Below, piece by piece: positions 41,791 through 49,940 of a DNA stretch of 64,000 nt. This DNA comes from Pseudoduganella lurida (GTDB lineage Bacteria; Pseudomonadota; Gammaproteobacteria; Burkholderiales; Burkholderiaceae_D): contig NZ_VLLB01000003.1 in assembly GCF_007830455.1 (NCBI RefSeq), positions 372,001 to 436,000 on the forward strand, read 5' to 3'. The notes beneath the pieces are model-generated. The model worked only from the letters and a program-made list of their open reading frames with translations, was not told the DNA's origin and did no database searches. The first letter of the stretch is position 1. Every line of letters starts with the position of its first letter. The position numbers and the translations under genes are program-made.

Positions 41791-42770
41791 AGACCCCGTT
41801 CCGTATCGGTTACTTCGGCAAGCTGCCGGCCCGCTCCGACTTCGTCAAGGGCGGCGCCCAGCACGAGCTGACCGGCCTGCTCGACGACTGGCTGGCCGCG
41901 ACGATGCAGCAGCTGGCCGCCAACCCGCGCTGGAAGCAGCATTACGATGCGGCCGAGCCGCTGCACTTTGCCTTCGTCGGCCCGCGCAGCCGGCTGGCCG
42001 TGGCCGGGCATCTGGCGGCCAGCAACGACCAGTCCGGACGCCGCTTCCCGTTCATCGCCGTCGGCACGCTGGAGGTACCGCGGCCGGAGGACTTCGTCGC
42101 CATCAGCCCGCTGGCCCTGGCGCCGCTGTGGCAGCGGCTCGGCAGCCTGGCGGACGATGCGCTGACGTCCACCGAACCGGCCGCGCCTTTGCAGGTGCTC
42201 GGTGCAGCCGTGCTGGAAGGCGATGCGGAGTGCGATGGGGACAGCGATGGCCACGGCACCGCCTTGCGCCGTTTCGCCGAACAGACCGACCTGGCAGCGC
42301 TGGAGGCGCTGCTGGCCCATGCCGGCCAGGCCTATTCGGCGCGCGGCATCCTGCTCGGCATCGGCCTGCTGCTGCAGCCGTTCGAATGGAGCGGCAGCAC
42401 GCGGCTCGACAAGGGCCTGGCGCTGCCGCTGCCGCGCGCAGGTGCAGCGCAGGCGGCCGTGGCAGCGTTCTGGCTGGCGCTGATCATGCCGTTCCTGCGC
42501 CGCGTCGAGATCGAGCTGGCCCTGTTCGTGGCCGAGATCCGCGGCCAGGCGACGCTGGTGGTGGGCTTCTCCGGTGCCACGCCCGGCACGCTGCACGCCA
42601 TCCTGGATCCGGAAGCGGCCGGCGACAGGCTGATCGCGTTCGATGAAACACGCTGGGTCGACGACATGATCGAACACGATCCGGCCGTGCTGCGGCTGTC
42701 GGCCTGCCTGGCGCAGCGCGACCTGTCGCTGGCCGCCGCGCGCCAGCTGTTCCGCGAAACGTTCACCTGA
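41787..42770 (+). CDS. tagF: TagF (ImpM-family), T6SS regulator
   Basis: The protein has 327 residues. The N-terminus KTPFRIGYFGKLPARSDFV is diagnostic for the ImpM/TagF family. TagF restrains T6SS activity post-translationally, opposing PpkA phosphorylation in Pseudomonas. The start is GTG 41787, chosen because AGGAGG lies 6 bases upstream and because GTGA overlaps the tssM stop; there is no ATG in a suitable place. No ppkA, pppA or fha gene is in the window. Confidence 0.9.
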   Translation: MKTPFRIGYFGKLPARSDFVKGGAQHELTGLLDDWLAATMQQLAANPRWKQHYDAAEPLHFAFVGPRSRLAVAGHLAASNDQSGRRFPFIAVGTLEVPRPEDFVAISPLALAPLWQRLGSLADDALTSTEPAAPLQVLGAAVLEGDAECDGDSDGHGTALRRFAEQTDLAALEALLAHAGQAYSARGILLGIGLLLQPFEWSGSTRLDKGLALPLPRAGAAQAAVAAFWLALIMPFLRRVEIELALFVAEIRGQATLVVGFSGATPGTLHAILDPEAAGDRLIAFDETRWVDDMIEHDPAVLRLSACLAQRDLSLAAARQLFRETFT

Positions 42771-42780
42771 TGGAGGCGGT

Positions 42781-43551
42781 ATGAAGAAGGCAGCGCTGTT
42801 CATGATGCTGGCGGCCACCGCCGCGTCGGCGCAGGTGCCGGCACCGCAGACGCCGATGCCCGGCCAGGTCCTCGTCAGCGGCACCGTGCCGGACGAAGCG
42901 ACCAAGGCCGCCATGCTGGCGCGGGTACGCGAGCTGTATGGTGCCGAGCGCGTGGTCGACCAGATCGCCATCGGCAACGTGGTGCAGCCGCCCAACTGGA
43001 ACGGCTATGTGCAGAAGCTGATCCAGCCGAACCTGAAGCTGATCAGCAAGGGGCAGCTGAAGGTCGATGGCAACAATGTCAGCCTGCAGGGCGAGGTGGC
43101 CAACGAGGCGCAGCGCCAGCAGATCGCCAGCGACATCGCCGCCAGCCTGAATCCCACGTACACGGTGCGCAACGGCCTGCGCGTCAGTGCCGCTGAACAG
43201 AACCTGCTCGATGCCACGCTGGCCAAGCGCATCATCGAGTTCGAGAGCGGGCAGGCGGTGATCCGGCCGTCCGGCACGCAGATCCTCGACGAGATGGCGG
43301 CCGCGCTGCTGAAGGTGAAGGGCAAGAAGGTGGAGGTGATCGGCCACACGGACAATACCGGTCTGCGGGAAAGCAACCTGGCGCTGTCGCTGGCCCGTGC
43401 CGAAGCGGTACGGACCTACCTGTCGGCGAAGGCGATCGATCCGGCGATGATCACGGTGTCCGGCCAGGGCCCGGACCGCCCCGTGGCGGACAACGCGTCC
43501 GCCGACGGGCGGGCCCGCAACCGCCGCATCGAGTTCCGCGTCGCCGACTGA
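42781..43551 (+). CDS. OmpA-family lipid-independent peptidoglycan-binding protein (T6SS-associated)
   Basis: The protein has 256 residues. A signal peptide (ALFMMLAATAASAQ) is followed by a BON-like domain and a C-terminal OmpA domain with VIGHTDNTGLRESNLALS and the NRRIEFRV end. In many T6SS this domain is fused to TssL or supplied as TagL to anchor the membrane complex to peptidoglycan. Here it is a separate gene, and the TssL next to it lacks the domain, so the two likely replace the fused form. GGAGG precedes ATG 42781. The stop abuts the tssL stop. Confidence 0.85.
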   Translation: MKKAALFMMLAATAASAQVPAPQTPMPGQVLVSGTVPDEATKAAMLARVRELYGAERVVDQIAIGNVVQPPNWNGYVQKLIQPNLKLISKGQLKVDGNNVSLQGEVANEAQRQQIASDIAASLNPTYTVRNGLRVSAAEQNLLDATLAKRIIEFESGQAVIRPSGTQILDEMAAALLKVKGKKVEVIGHTDNTGLRESNLALSLARAEAVRTYLSAKAIDPAMITVSGQGPDRPVADNASADGRARNRRIEFRVAD

Positions 43552-44331
43552 TCAGGGCAGCGTGATCGTCACGCTGGCCGGGCGGGGCGCCAGCTTGACG
43601 AGGTCCGCGTAGGCCGAAAGCGTGGTCTGCGCATCCCGTTGCAGCGACGCGCGCAGTCCCGTGAATACCCCCAGGCCCACCAGCGCGAAGACGGCGCACA
43701 CGGCCCACAGCGGCACGTTGCTGCGCAGTTTGTTGACCACCTGGTCCGGCCTGGCCGCACGCGGCGCAAAGCCGCCGCTCCGGCCCTTGATGTGGGCGAT
43801 CTCGTCGCCCAGGCGCGCCGTCATGTAGGCCAGCTTGTCGCTGCCGTCCAGCGCGTACTTGCCGTGGAAGCCCAGCAGCAGGCACATATGGAACACCTGC
43901 AGCGCCTGCAGCCGCGTGCTGCCCTTGCTGCGCAGCGCATCGAGGCGGTCGAAGAAGTGCTCGCCGGCCAGCTGGTCGCCGAACAGGGCCAGCTGCAGCG
44001 GGCGCCGCTCCCAGGCGGCGCGCAGGCCGAACTGCGACGACAGGATGGTCTCGTCCAGCGCCGCGCAGTAGGCATACTTGGCCGCATCGATGTCCTCGCC
44101 TTGCGCGCGCAGGTCCTTCGCTTCCCGTTCGAAGCCGTCCAGGAAGGTGCGCACGCGGTCCATGAACTCCGTCTCGCCGGGCGGCGCCGAGCCGCTTTTC
44201 AGCAGCACCAGCAGATGAAACCCTTCGTGCATCAGGTCGAGCAGCGAATGGATGCGCATGCCGTCCGGCGAGGCGGGGCGGGCGCCGAACAGCGACGGTG
44301 CGGCGCGGCGTTCGATCTGCGGCGCCGTCAT
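43552..44331 (-). CDS. tssL: TssL (DotU-like), T6SS membrane complex subunit
   Basis: The protein has about 259 residues. The DotU cytoplasmic domain (DAAKYAYCAALDETILSS, FFDRLDALRSKGS, LLLGFHGKYAL) is followed by a single C-terminal transmembrane helix (LWAVCAVFALVGLGVFTGL) and a short periplasmic tail. There is no fused OmpA domain. I choose ATG 44331 because it overlaps the stop of a 10-codon micro-ORF (ATGA), suggesting coupled translation; ATG 44346 is an alternative. It is transcribed with tssJ, opposite to tssM and tagF. Confidence 0.93.
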   Translation of the reverse strand: MTAPQIERRAAPSLFGARPASPDGMRIHSLLDLMHEGFHLLVLLKSGSAPPGETEFMDRVRTFLDGFEREAKDLRAQGEDIDAAKYAYCAALDETILSSQFGLRAAWERRPLQLALFGDQLAGEHFFDRLDALRSKGSTRLQALQVFHMCLLLGFHGKYALDGSDKLAYMTARLGDEIAHIKGRSGGFAPRAARPDQVVNKLRSNVPLWAVCAVFALVGLGVFTGLRASLQRDAQTTLSAYADLVKLAPRPASVTITLP

Positions 44332-44360
44332 GGCGCCACCGTGCATGGGGATGGGGGCAT
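44328..44360 (-). CDS. 10-codon micro-ORF coupled to tssL
   Basis: An ATG at 44360 follows a good Shine-Dalgarno (AGGAGAG) and opens a 10-codon frame (MPPSPCTVAP). Its TGA overlaps the tssL ATG (44331) as ATGA. The tssL start itself has only a weak site. This looks like a leader that loads ribosomes for tssL, but there is no direct evidence of translation. Confidence 0.4.
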   Translation of the reverse strand: MPPSPCTVAP

Positions 44361-44378
44361 GGTCTCTCCTGGTTGATG

Positions 44379-44957
44379 TCAGGCGCAATGCGCGCCACTG
44401 CGAACCGTGTTCTCGGGACGCGCCGCGGCACCCTGGCCGACCGTCATCGAGCAGCCGGTCAGGCCGATCGTGATGCCGGCCTTCTCCGCATCGAGCACGG
44501 GAAATGCGGCGCGCCAGCGCTGGCCGCCGGGATAGCGGAACAGCGCCACCACGCCCACGTAGCCCGCTTCACGGCTGACCTTCTCGGTGACCTCGTGACG
44601 CTGGCCGGGAATCAGCAGCACTTCCTTCACTTCCAGCAGGTCCGGCCCGAGCAGTTCGCGTTCCGCATGGACGCTGGTGAACCCTTCGAACGACACGCGC
44701 TCGAACGCCTCGGCCTGGCGCAGCTTGTAGATGCGCGCCACCAGCGCCAGCGGCGGACCGGCATCGCCGCCATTGAGCGTGCCGGCCGCATGCAGGCGGA
44801 TCGTGACATTGCGGGGTGGTTTCTGCGCTTCGGGTACTTCGGGCGGACGGTGCATACCGGCCACCTGCAGCATGGCGCCGGCGAGCGTGCCGCCGGCGCC
44901 GCAGCCGCAAAGCGACAGGGCCAGCGCGCCGGTGGCAAGGCAAGTCGATGTGTTCAT
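44379..44957 (-). CDS. tssJ: TssJ, T6SS outer-membrane lipoprotein
   Basis: The protein has 192 residues. A signal with lipobox LCGC (near residue 19) is followed by a transthyretin-like beta-sandwich domain (VTIRLHAAGTLNGGDAG, ARIYKLRQAEAF). TssJ binds the periplasmic part of TssM and anchors the complex to the outer membrane. A strong AGGAGGAG site precedes ATG 44957. The gene is read leftwards with tssL and is divergent from the TPR lipoprotein and sheath genes. Confidence 0.92.
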   Translation of the reverse strand: MNTSTCLATGALALSLCGCGAGGTLAGAMLQVAGMHRPPEVPEAQKPPRNVTIRLHAAGTLNGGDAGPPLALVARIYKLRQAEAFERVSFEGFTSVHAERELLGPDLLEVKEVLLIPGQRHEVTEKVSREAGYVGVVALFRYPGGQRWRAAFPVLDAEKAGITIGLTGCSMTVGQGAAARPENTVRSGAHCA

Positions 44958-45010
44958 CTGGGCTCCTCCTCGGGTCACCCATTTAACCGAAGGCATCTTT
45001 TGAACTTATT

Positions 45011-45050
45011 GCGCCGACGCAAGCATGCTGCAGCGGGCTTGCGACAGCGC
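45011..45050. promoter_or_regulatory. Inverted repeat in the T6SS divergent promoter region
   Basis: GCGCCGACGCAAGC (45011-45024) faces GCTTGCGACAGCGC (45037-45050), with 11 of 14 positions complementary. It lies in the 151-base gap between tssJ and the TPR lipoprotein gene and could be an operator for both directions. The binding protein is unknown. Confidence 0.4.
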
Positions 45051-45108
45051 AACTTGGGCCCCGGCGGGCTCCTCAATAATGGCCACCACCCGACAGCCCG
45101 GAGGTCCC

Positions 45109-45705
45109 ATGAAAGCACGCCTGCAGTCCCATTTGAAAGCCCATCTCATCCCGTCCATTGCCAGCGCGCTGCTGCTGTGCGCCTGCACCGCTACCCCCAC
45201 CAAGCCGGAAGCCCCCGTCACCGCCACGCTGGCCAGCGCGATGGCCGACGCCGAGCGCAGTGTCGCCGCCGGCGATGCCGACAGGGCCTACGCGATCCTG
45301 AAGAACGCCGGCACGCGCTTCCCGGCCGAGAAGGCGCCGTGGGTGCAGCTGGCACAGCTGAAATTCGACCGCGGCGCCTACGGCGATGCGATCAGCAATG
45401 CCATCGAGGCGCTGCAGCGCGATCCGAAGGACCGGCAGGGCAACAGCATCCTGGCCGTGGCCGGCCTGCGGCTGTCGACCAAGGCGGTGGCGGACCTGAG
45501 CCAGCAGAACAACCTGGCCGGGCCGCTGCGTACCGAGGCCCAGCAGCTGGCCAACCTGCTGCGCACCACGCTGGGCGAGGACGTGCTGGTACCGAAGCCC
45601 GTCAAGCCCGTCACCCCGGCGCGCAAGCCGGCCGGCAGCAACCAGGTGAAGAAAACCACGGCATCCAGCCAACCCAGTGCCGATCCGTTCGGCGCGCTGA
45701 AATAG
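45109..45705 (+). CDS. T6SS-associated TPR lipoprotein
   Basis: The protein has 198 residues. The signal ends in a lipobox LCAC. The mature part has two TPR-like helical pairs (VAAGDADRAYAILKNAG, KFDRGAYGDAISNAIEALQ) and a Pro/Lys/Ser tail. Comparable small TPR lipoproteins are often encoded directly before tssB in Burkholderiales T6SS loci; their role is not defined. GGAGGT precedes ATG 45109. tssB starts 8 bases after the stop. Confidence 0.75.
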   Translation: MKARLQSHLKAHLIPSIASALLLCACTATPTKPEAPVTATLASAMADAERSVAAGDADRAYAILKNAGTRFPAEKAPWVQLAQLKFDRGAYGDAISNAIEALQRDPKDRQGNSILAVAGLRLSTKAVADLSQQNNLAGPLRTEAQQLANLLRTTLGEDVLVPKPVKPVTPARKPAGSNQVKKTTASSQPSADPFGALK

Positions 45706-45713
45706 GAGCCACC

Positions 45714-46211
45714 ATGGCAAACGGCGACAGCATACAGAAGCGCCTGAACAAGGTTCGGCCGCCACGGGTGCAGATGACCTACGACGTCGAGATCGGCGAC
45801 GCCATCGAGAACAAGGAACTGCCGTTCGTGCTGGGCGTGGTGGGCGACTACGGCGGCAATGCGCAGAAGGAGCAGAAGCGGCTGAAGGACCGCCGCTTCG
45901 TCAACATCGACAACGACAATTTCGACGAGGTGCTGGCCGGCGTGGAACCGGTGGCGCAGTTCCAGGCGCCGAACCGGCTGACGGGCGACGGCGACCTGGC
46001 CGTCGAACTGCACTTCCGCTCGATGGCCGACTTCCGGCCCGAGGCCATCGTCCAGCAGGTCGAACCGCTGGCCCGGCTGCTCGATGCGCGCAGCAAGCTG
46101 GCCGACCTGCGCAACAAGCTGGCCGGGAACGACCGCCTGGAAGACATCCTCACCGACGTGCTGCAGAACACCGACCAGCTGGCGAAGCTGAAACCGGCGG
46201 CGGAGGAATGA
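45714..46211 (+). CDS. tssB: TssB (VipA), T6SS contractile sheath small subunit
   Basis: The protein has 165 residues. VRPPRVQMTYDVEIGDA and KELPFVLGVVGDYGG at the N-terminus and the helical C-terminus (ADLRNKLAGNDRLEDIL) are typical of VipA/TssB. It pairs with TssC to form the sheath that drives the inner tube outwards. AGGAG precedes ATG 45714. Its stop lies just inside the tssC leader, so sheath subunits are made together. Confidence 0.97.
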   Translation: MANGDSIQKRLNKVRPPRVQMTYDVEIGDAIENKELPFVLGVVGDYGGNAQKEQKRLKDRRFVNIDNDNFDEVLAGVEPVAQFQAPNRLTGDGDLAVELHFRSMADFRPEAIVQQVEPLARLLDARSKLADLRNKLAGNDRLEDILTDVLQNTDQLAKLKPAAEE

Positions 46212-46213
46212 CC

Positions 46214-47695
46214 ATGTCCGCACAACTGCAAGCCGCCGGCTACGCGTCCGCGGCAGAAGGCACGGCGCTGCTGGACGAGATCGTCGAACTCAGCAAGGTC
46301 GCCAAGTCCAGCGCCGAATTCGCGCGCGCCAAGGACATCATCGGTGAACTGGTGCACCAGGTGCTGGACGGTACCGTGATCGTCTCGCACAACCTGTCGG
46401 CCACCATCGATGCGCGCGTCGCGGAACTGGACCGCGTGATCTCCGAGCAGCTGTCCGCCATCATGCATGCGCCGGCCTTCCAGAAGCTGGAGCAGAGCTG
46501 GACCGGCCTGCACTACCTGGTGCGCAACACGGCCACGGGACGCGGCCTGAAGATCCGCATGCTGAACGCCACCAAGCGCGAACTGGTGCGTGACTTCCAG
46601 AGCGCGCTGGAGTTCGACCAGAGCACCATGTTCAAGAAGATCTACGAAGAGGAATTCGGTACGTTCGGCGGGGCCCCCTACGGCGCTTTGCTGGGCGACT
46701 TCGAGATCTCGCGCCAGCCGGAGGACATGTACTTCATCGAGCAGATGTCGCACGTGGCAGCGGCCGCGCACGCGCCGTTCATCAGTGCCGCCGCGCCCGA
46801 GCTGTTCGGCCTGGAAGGCTACGCCGACCTGGGCAAGCCGCGCGACTTGGCGAAAGTGTTCGACACGATGGAATACGCGAAGTGGAAGGCGTTCCGCGAA
46901 TCGGAGGATTCCCGCTACGTGGGCCTGACCCTGCCGCGCTTCCTGGGCCGCCTGCCGTTCAACCCGGTGGACGGCACCACCGTCGACGGCTTCAATTTCG
47001 TCGAGGAGGTCGACGGCACCGACCATGCGAAATACCTGTGGTGCAACGCGGCCTATGCGTTCGGCGCCAAGCTGACCAAGGCGTTCGAGGAATTCGGCTG
47101 GTGCGCGGCGATCCGCGGCGTCGAGGGCGGCGGGCTGGTGGACGACCTGCCGACCCACACGTTCAAGACCGACGAAGGCGAGATCGCCCTGAAGTGTCCG
47201 ACGGAGGTGGCCATCACGGACCGGCGCGAGAAGGAACTGTCGGACCTGGGCTTCATCTCGCTGGTGCACTGCAAGAACACGTCGTATGCGGCGTTCTTCG
47301 GCGCGCAGTCGACGCAGAAGGCCCGCCGCTACAGCAGCGAAGCCGCCAATGCGAATGCCGTGCTGTCCTCGCAGTTGCAGTACATCTTCGCCGTCTCGCG
47401 CATCGCCCACTACATGAAGGCCATGATGCGCGACAAGATCGGCAGCTTCAGTTCGGCGTCCAATGTCGAGGACTTTCTGAACCGCTGGCTGATGCGCTAC
47501 GTGCTGCTGGACGATAACGCCAGCCAGGAACAGAAGGCGCAGTTCCCGCTGCGCGAGGCGTCGGTGCAGGTGCACGAAGTGGCCGGCCGGCCCGGCGTGT
47601 ACCGCGCCGTCAGCTTCCTGCGGCCGCACTTCCAGCTCGACGAACTGACCGTGTCGCTGCGCCTCGTCGCGGAGCTGCCGAAGGCCACGAGCTGA
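46214..47695 (+). CDS. tssC: TssC (VipB), T6SS contractile sheath large subunit
   Basis: The protein has about 493 residues. Conserved TssC segments are seen in QSWTGLHYLVRNT, EFGTFGGAPYGALLGDFEIS and RIAHYMKAMMRDKIGSF. With TssB it forms the contractile sheath. Two ATGs are close together. I use 46214 because GGAGG is then 7 bases upstream, while for 46208 it would be only one base away. Confidence 0.97.
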   Translation: MSAQLQAAGYASAAEGTALLDEIVELSKVAKSSAEFARAKDIIGELVHQVLDGTVIVSHNLSATIDARVAELDRVISEQLSAIMHAPAFQKLEQSWTGLHYLVRNTATGRGLKIRMLNATKRELVRDFQSALEFDQSTMFKKIYEEEFGTFGGAPYGALLGDFEISRQPEDMYFIEQMSHVAAAAHAPFISAAAPELFGLEGYADLGKPRDLAKVFDTMEYAKWKAFRESEDSRYVGLTLPRFLGRLPFNPVDGTTVDGFNFVEEVDGTDHAKYLWCNAAYAFGAKLTKAFEEFGWCAAIRGVEGGGLVDDLPTHTFKTDEGEIALKCPTEVAITDRREKELSDLGFISLVHCKNTSYAAFFGAQSTQKARRYSSEAANANAVLSSQLQYIFAVSRIAHYMKAMMRDKIGSFSSASNVEDFLNRWLMRYVLLDDNASQEQKAQFPLREASVQVHEVAGRPGVYRAVSFLRPHFQLDELTVSLRLVAELPKATS

Positions 47696-47748
47696 TTTTC
47701 CGATCGCATCACGTCACCCGTTTTTCAACCGCAGAAGAGGAGCACGCA

Positions 47749-48240
47749 ATGGCAATTGACGTCTATCTGTACATCGACGGCATCAAGGGCGAGTCGGCCG
47801 ACGACCGCCACAAGGACTGGATCGAGTGCAAGTCGGTCAACTGGGGCGTGGAGCAGCCGAAATCGGCCACGTCGTCCACCGGTGGCGGCCACACGGCGGA
47901 ACGCTGCGAGCACCACGACATCGTCGTCACCAAGCTGGCCGACCTGGCCTCGCCGATCCTGCTGCAGACCTGCTCGGCCGGCCGCACGATCCCGAAGGCG
48001 AAGTTCGAGTTCATGCGCGCCGATGCGCAGGGCGAGCGCGTCAAGTACTACGAGATCGAGATCGAGAACGTGCTGATCGGCGCCGTGTCGCCGTCAGTGG
48101 AGCAGGGCGACATCCTCACCGAATCGGTCGCGCTGAAGTTCTCGAAGATCCGCTGGCGCTACACGCAGCAGAAGATCTCCGGCGGCGCCGGTGGCAATAC
48201 CTCGGGTGGCTGGGACCTGGCCGCAAATCGGATCGTGTGA
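47749..48240 (+). CDS. hcp: Hcp (TssD), T6SS inner tube protein
   Basis: The protein has 163 residues. The Hcp fold is recognised from MAIDVYLYIDGIKGES, CKSVNWGV and LKFSKIRWRYTQQ. Hexameric rings stack to form the tube that is ejected with effectors. GAGGAG precedes ATG 47749. A strong terminator between hcp and tssE suggests that hcp is made in excess over downstream genes, as is common. Confidence 0.97.
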   Translation: MAIDVYLYIDGIKGESADDRHKDWIECKSVNWGVEQPKSATSSTGGGHTAERCEHHDIVVTKLADLASPILLQTCSAGRTIPKAKFEFMRADAQGERVKYYEIEIENVLIGAVSPSVEQGDILTESVALKFSKIRWRYTQQKISGGAGGNTSGGWDLAANRIV

Positions 48241-48306
48241 GCGGATCGTCCAAGCGCATCGTCCGACCGCATCCCGCAGCACGTTTGAACCCGTAGGGCG
48301 ACTTTG

Positions 48307-48333
48307 GCCGCGGCTTGCCGCGGCTCTTTTTTT
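48307..48333 (+). terminator. Terminator/attenuator between hcp and tssE
   Basis: The 7-bp stem GCCGCGG / CCGCGGC with a 4-base loop is followed by eight bases that are nearly all T. It sits in the middle of the T6SS gene run, so some transcripts should stop here after hcp and others read on into tssE. Confidence 0.8.
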
Positions 48334-48343
48334 GGAGAGTGCC

Positions 48344-48808
48344 ATGCATGCCAATGGACCCGCGCTGTTCGACCGCCTGCTCGGCACGGCCGGCCACGAC
48401 GGCCCGCAGACGCTGGAACAGCTGAAGGACGCGGTGGCGCGCGACCTGGAAGACCTGCTGAACACGCGCTCGGCCTTGCCGGAAGAACTGCTGGCCGCCT
48501 GGCCCGAATGCGCCGCGTCGATCGTCAGCTATGGCCTGCTCGACATCGCCGGCCTGTGCCTGTCCAGCAGCGACGACCGCCGCCGCATCTGCGACAGCCT
48601 GCGCCTGGCGATCGAACGCCATGAGCCGCGTCTGCGCCAGGTGCGTGCGCGGGTCGAACTGGCGCCCGGCACCGTCAACCGCATCAACTTCGTCATCACC
48701 GGCGTGCTGCTGGGCCCCGGCCTGCAGGAGCCCATCAACTTCGACGCCGTGCTGCAGCCCTCCACGCTGCATTACGCGATCCGCCGCCACCACCGCCAGT
48801 CCGACTAA
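48344..48808 (+). CDS. tssE: TssE, T6SS baseplate protein (gp25-like)
   Basis: The protein has 154 residues. The gp25/lysozyme-like baseplate family is recognised by PALFDRLLG, DLEDLLNTRSALPEE, YGLLDIAG and the C-terminal NRINFVITGVLL. It joins the baseplate from which the sheath grows. GGAGAG lies before ATG 48344. tssA follows 15 bases downstream. The other baseplate partners TssF, TssG and TssK, usually next to tssE, are missing here. Confidence 0.93.
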   Translation: MHANGPALFDRLLGTAGHDGPQTLEQLKDAVARDLEDLLNTRSALPEELLAAWPECAASIVSYGLLDIAGLCLSSSDDRRRICDSLRLAIERHEPRLRQVRARVELAPGTVNRINFVITGVLLGPGLQEPINFDAVLQPSTLHYAIRRHHRQSD

Positions 48809-48823
48809 GCCAAGGAGAACACC

Positions 48824-49849
48824 ATGCTCGATATCGACCAGCTGCTCGTACCGATCAGCGTCACGCAGGTCAGCGGCGAGGACCTGAGCTTTTCCACCGA
48901 AGTCGACAGCATCGCCCACGCGCGCCGCCACGACGATCCCGCGCTCGACCAGGGCGAATGGGTGGAGACGCTGAAGGAGGCCGACTGGCCGTATGTGGCG
49001 AACCACTGCGAGCGGCTGATCCGCTTGCGCAGCAAGGACCTGCGGCTGGCCGTCTGGCTGGCCGAGGCCCATGCGAAGACGCGCCATTTCCGCGGCCTGG
49101 GCGATGGCTACGCGCTCTTGGCCGGCCTGTGCGAGCGCTTCTGGGACAGCCTGTATCCCTCGGCCGACGGCGACGACCACGAGCAGCGCGTCGGCAACCT
49201 GTTCTGGCTGCTGGCCCGCTCGCCGCAGCTGGTGAAGGAGGTGCCCGTCACCGAGGAAGGCGATATCTGCCTGGCGGACTTCGACGCGGCCCGGCTGCGC
49301 GCCGCCAATCCGCAGGGGCCGGACGAGTGGGGCAAGTCGCCCGAGCCGCTGGGCCCCACGGTGGAGGAGCTGGATGCCCGGCGCCGCCGCAACTCGGCCG
49401 ACTTCAATGTCACGCTGCTGGCCGATGCGCGGTACTGCCTCGCATCGCTCGATGCGCTCGATGCGGCCGTCGACCAGCGCCTCGGCAACGCCGGCCCCAG
49501 TTTCGCCGCGGCCCGCGAGGCGCTGCAGCACGCGATCGACTTCATCGGCCTGCTGGCACCGGCAGATACTGTTGAAACGGTCGACAGCGGCGGCGCACCG
49601 GTCGCGAAGGCGGCGCGCGGTGACGGCACGATCGCGTCGCGCCAGCAGGCCATCGACCAGCTGCGCCGGGTAGCCGACTACTTCCGCCGCACCGAGCCGC
49701 ACAGCCCCGTCGCTTATCTTGCCGACAAGGCGGCCAGCTGGGCCGGCATGCCGCTGCATCAATGGCTGCAGGCCGTCGTCAAGGACCAGGGCCAGCTGGC
49801 GCAGCTGAACGAGCTGCTGGGTACTGTTGCGTCCGAAACGGAAGGTTAA
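48824..49849 (+). CDS. tssA: TssA, T6SS tail assembly cap protein
   Basis: The protein has 341 residues. An ImpA_N domain ([21 protein letters not shown] at the start, [20 protein letters not shown] in the middle) is followed by a helical C-terminus ([24 protein letters not shown]). TssA primes and caps sheath polymerisation. AAGGAG precedes ATG 48824. The gene ends the recognised T6SS run, and a chemoreceptor gene starts 91 bases later. Confidence 0.93.
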   Translation: MLDIDQLLVPISVTQVSGEDLSFSTEVDSIAHARRHDDPALDQGEWVETLKEADWPYVANHCERLIRLRSKDLRLAVWLAEAHAKTRHFRGLGDGYALLAGLCERFWDSLYPSADGDDHEQRVGNLFWLLARSPQLVKEVPVTEEGDICLADFDAARLRAANPQGPDEWGKSPEPLGPTVEELDARRRRNSADFNVTLLADARYCLASLDALDAAVDQRLGNAGPSFAAAREALQHAIDFIGLLAPADTVETVDSGGAPVAKAARGDGTIASRQQAIDQLRRVADYFRRTEPHSPVAYLADKAASWAGMPLHQWLQAVVKDQGQLAQLNELLGTVASETEG

Positions 49850-49940
49850 TTGCTCAGCGGCTTTTTTCTTGCAATCTCCCCCGCTTGGCGGCAGACTGGA
49901 TTCACAACAGGCGGCACCAGAACAACACAGGGAGACAAAC

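Noticed and set aside
37045..49849. Phage tail or extracellular contraction system instead of T6SS
   Set aside because: TssM, TssL, TssJ and TagF are membrane-complex or regulatory genes specific to T6SS, and no phage structural genes occur.
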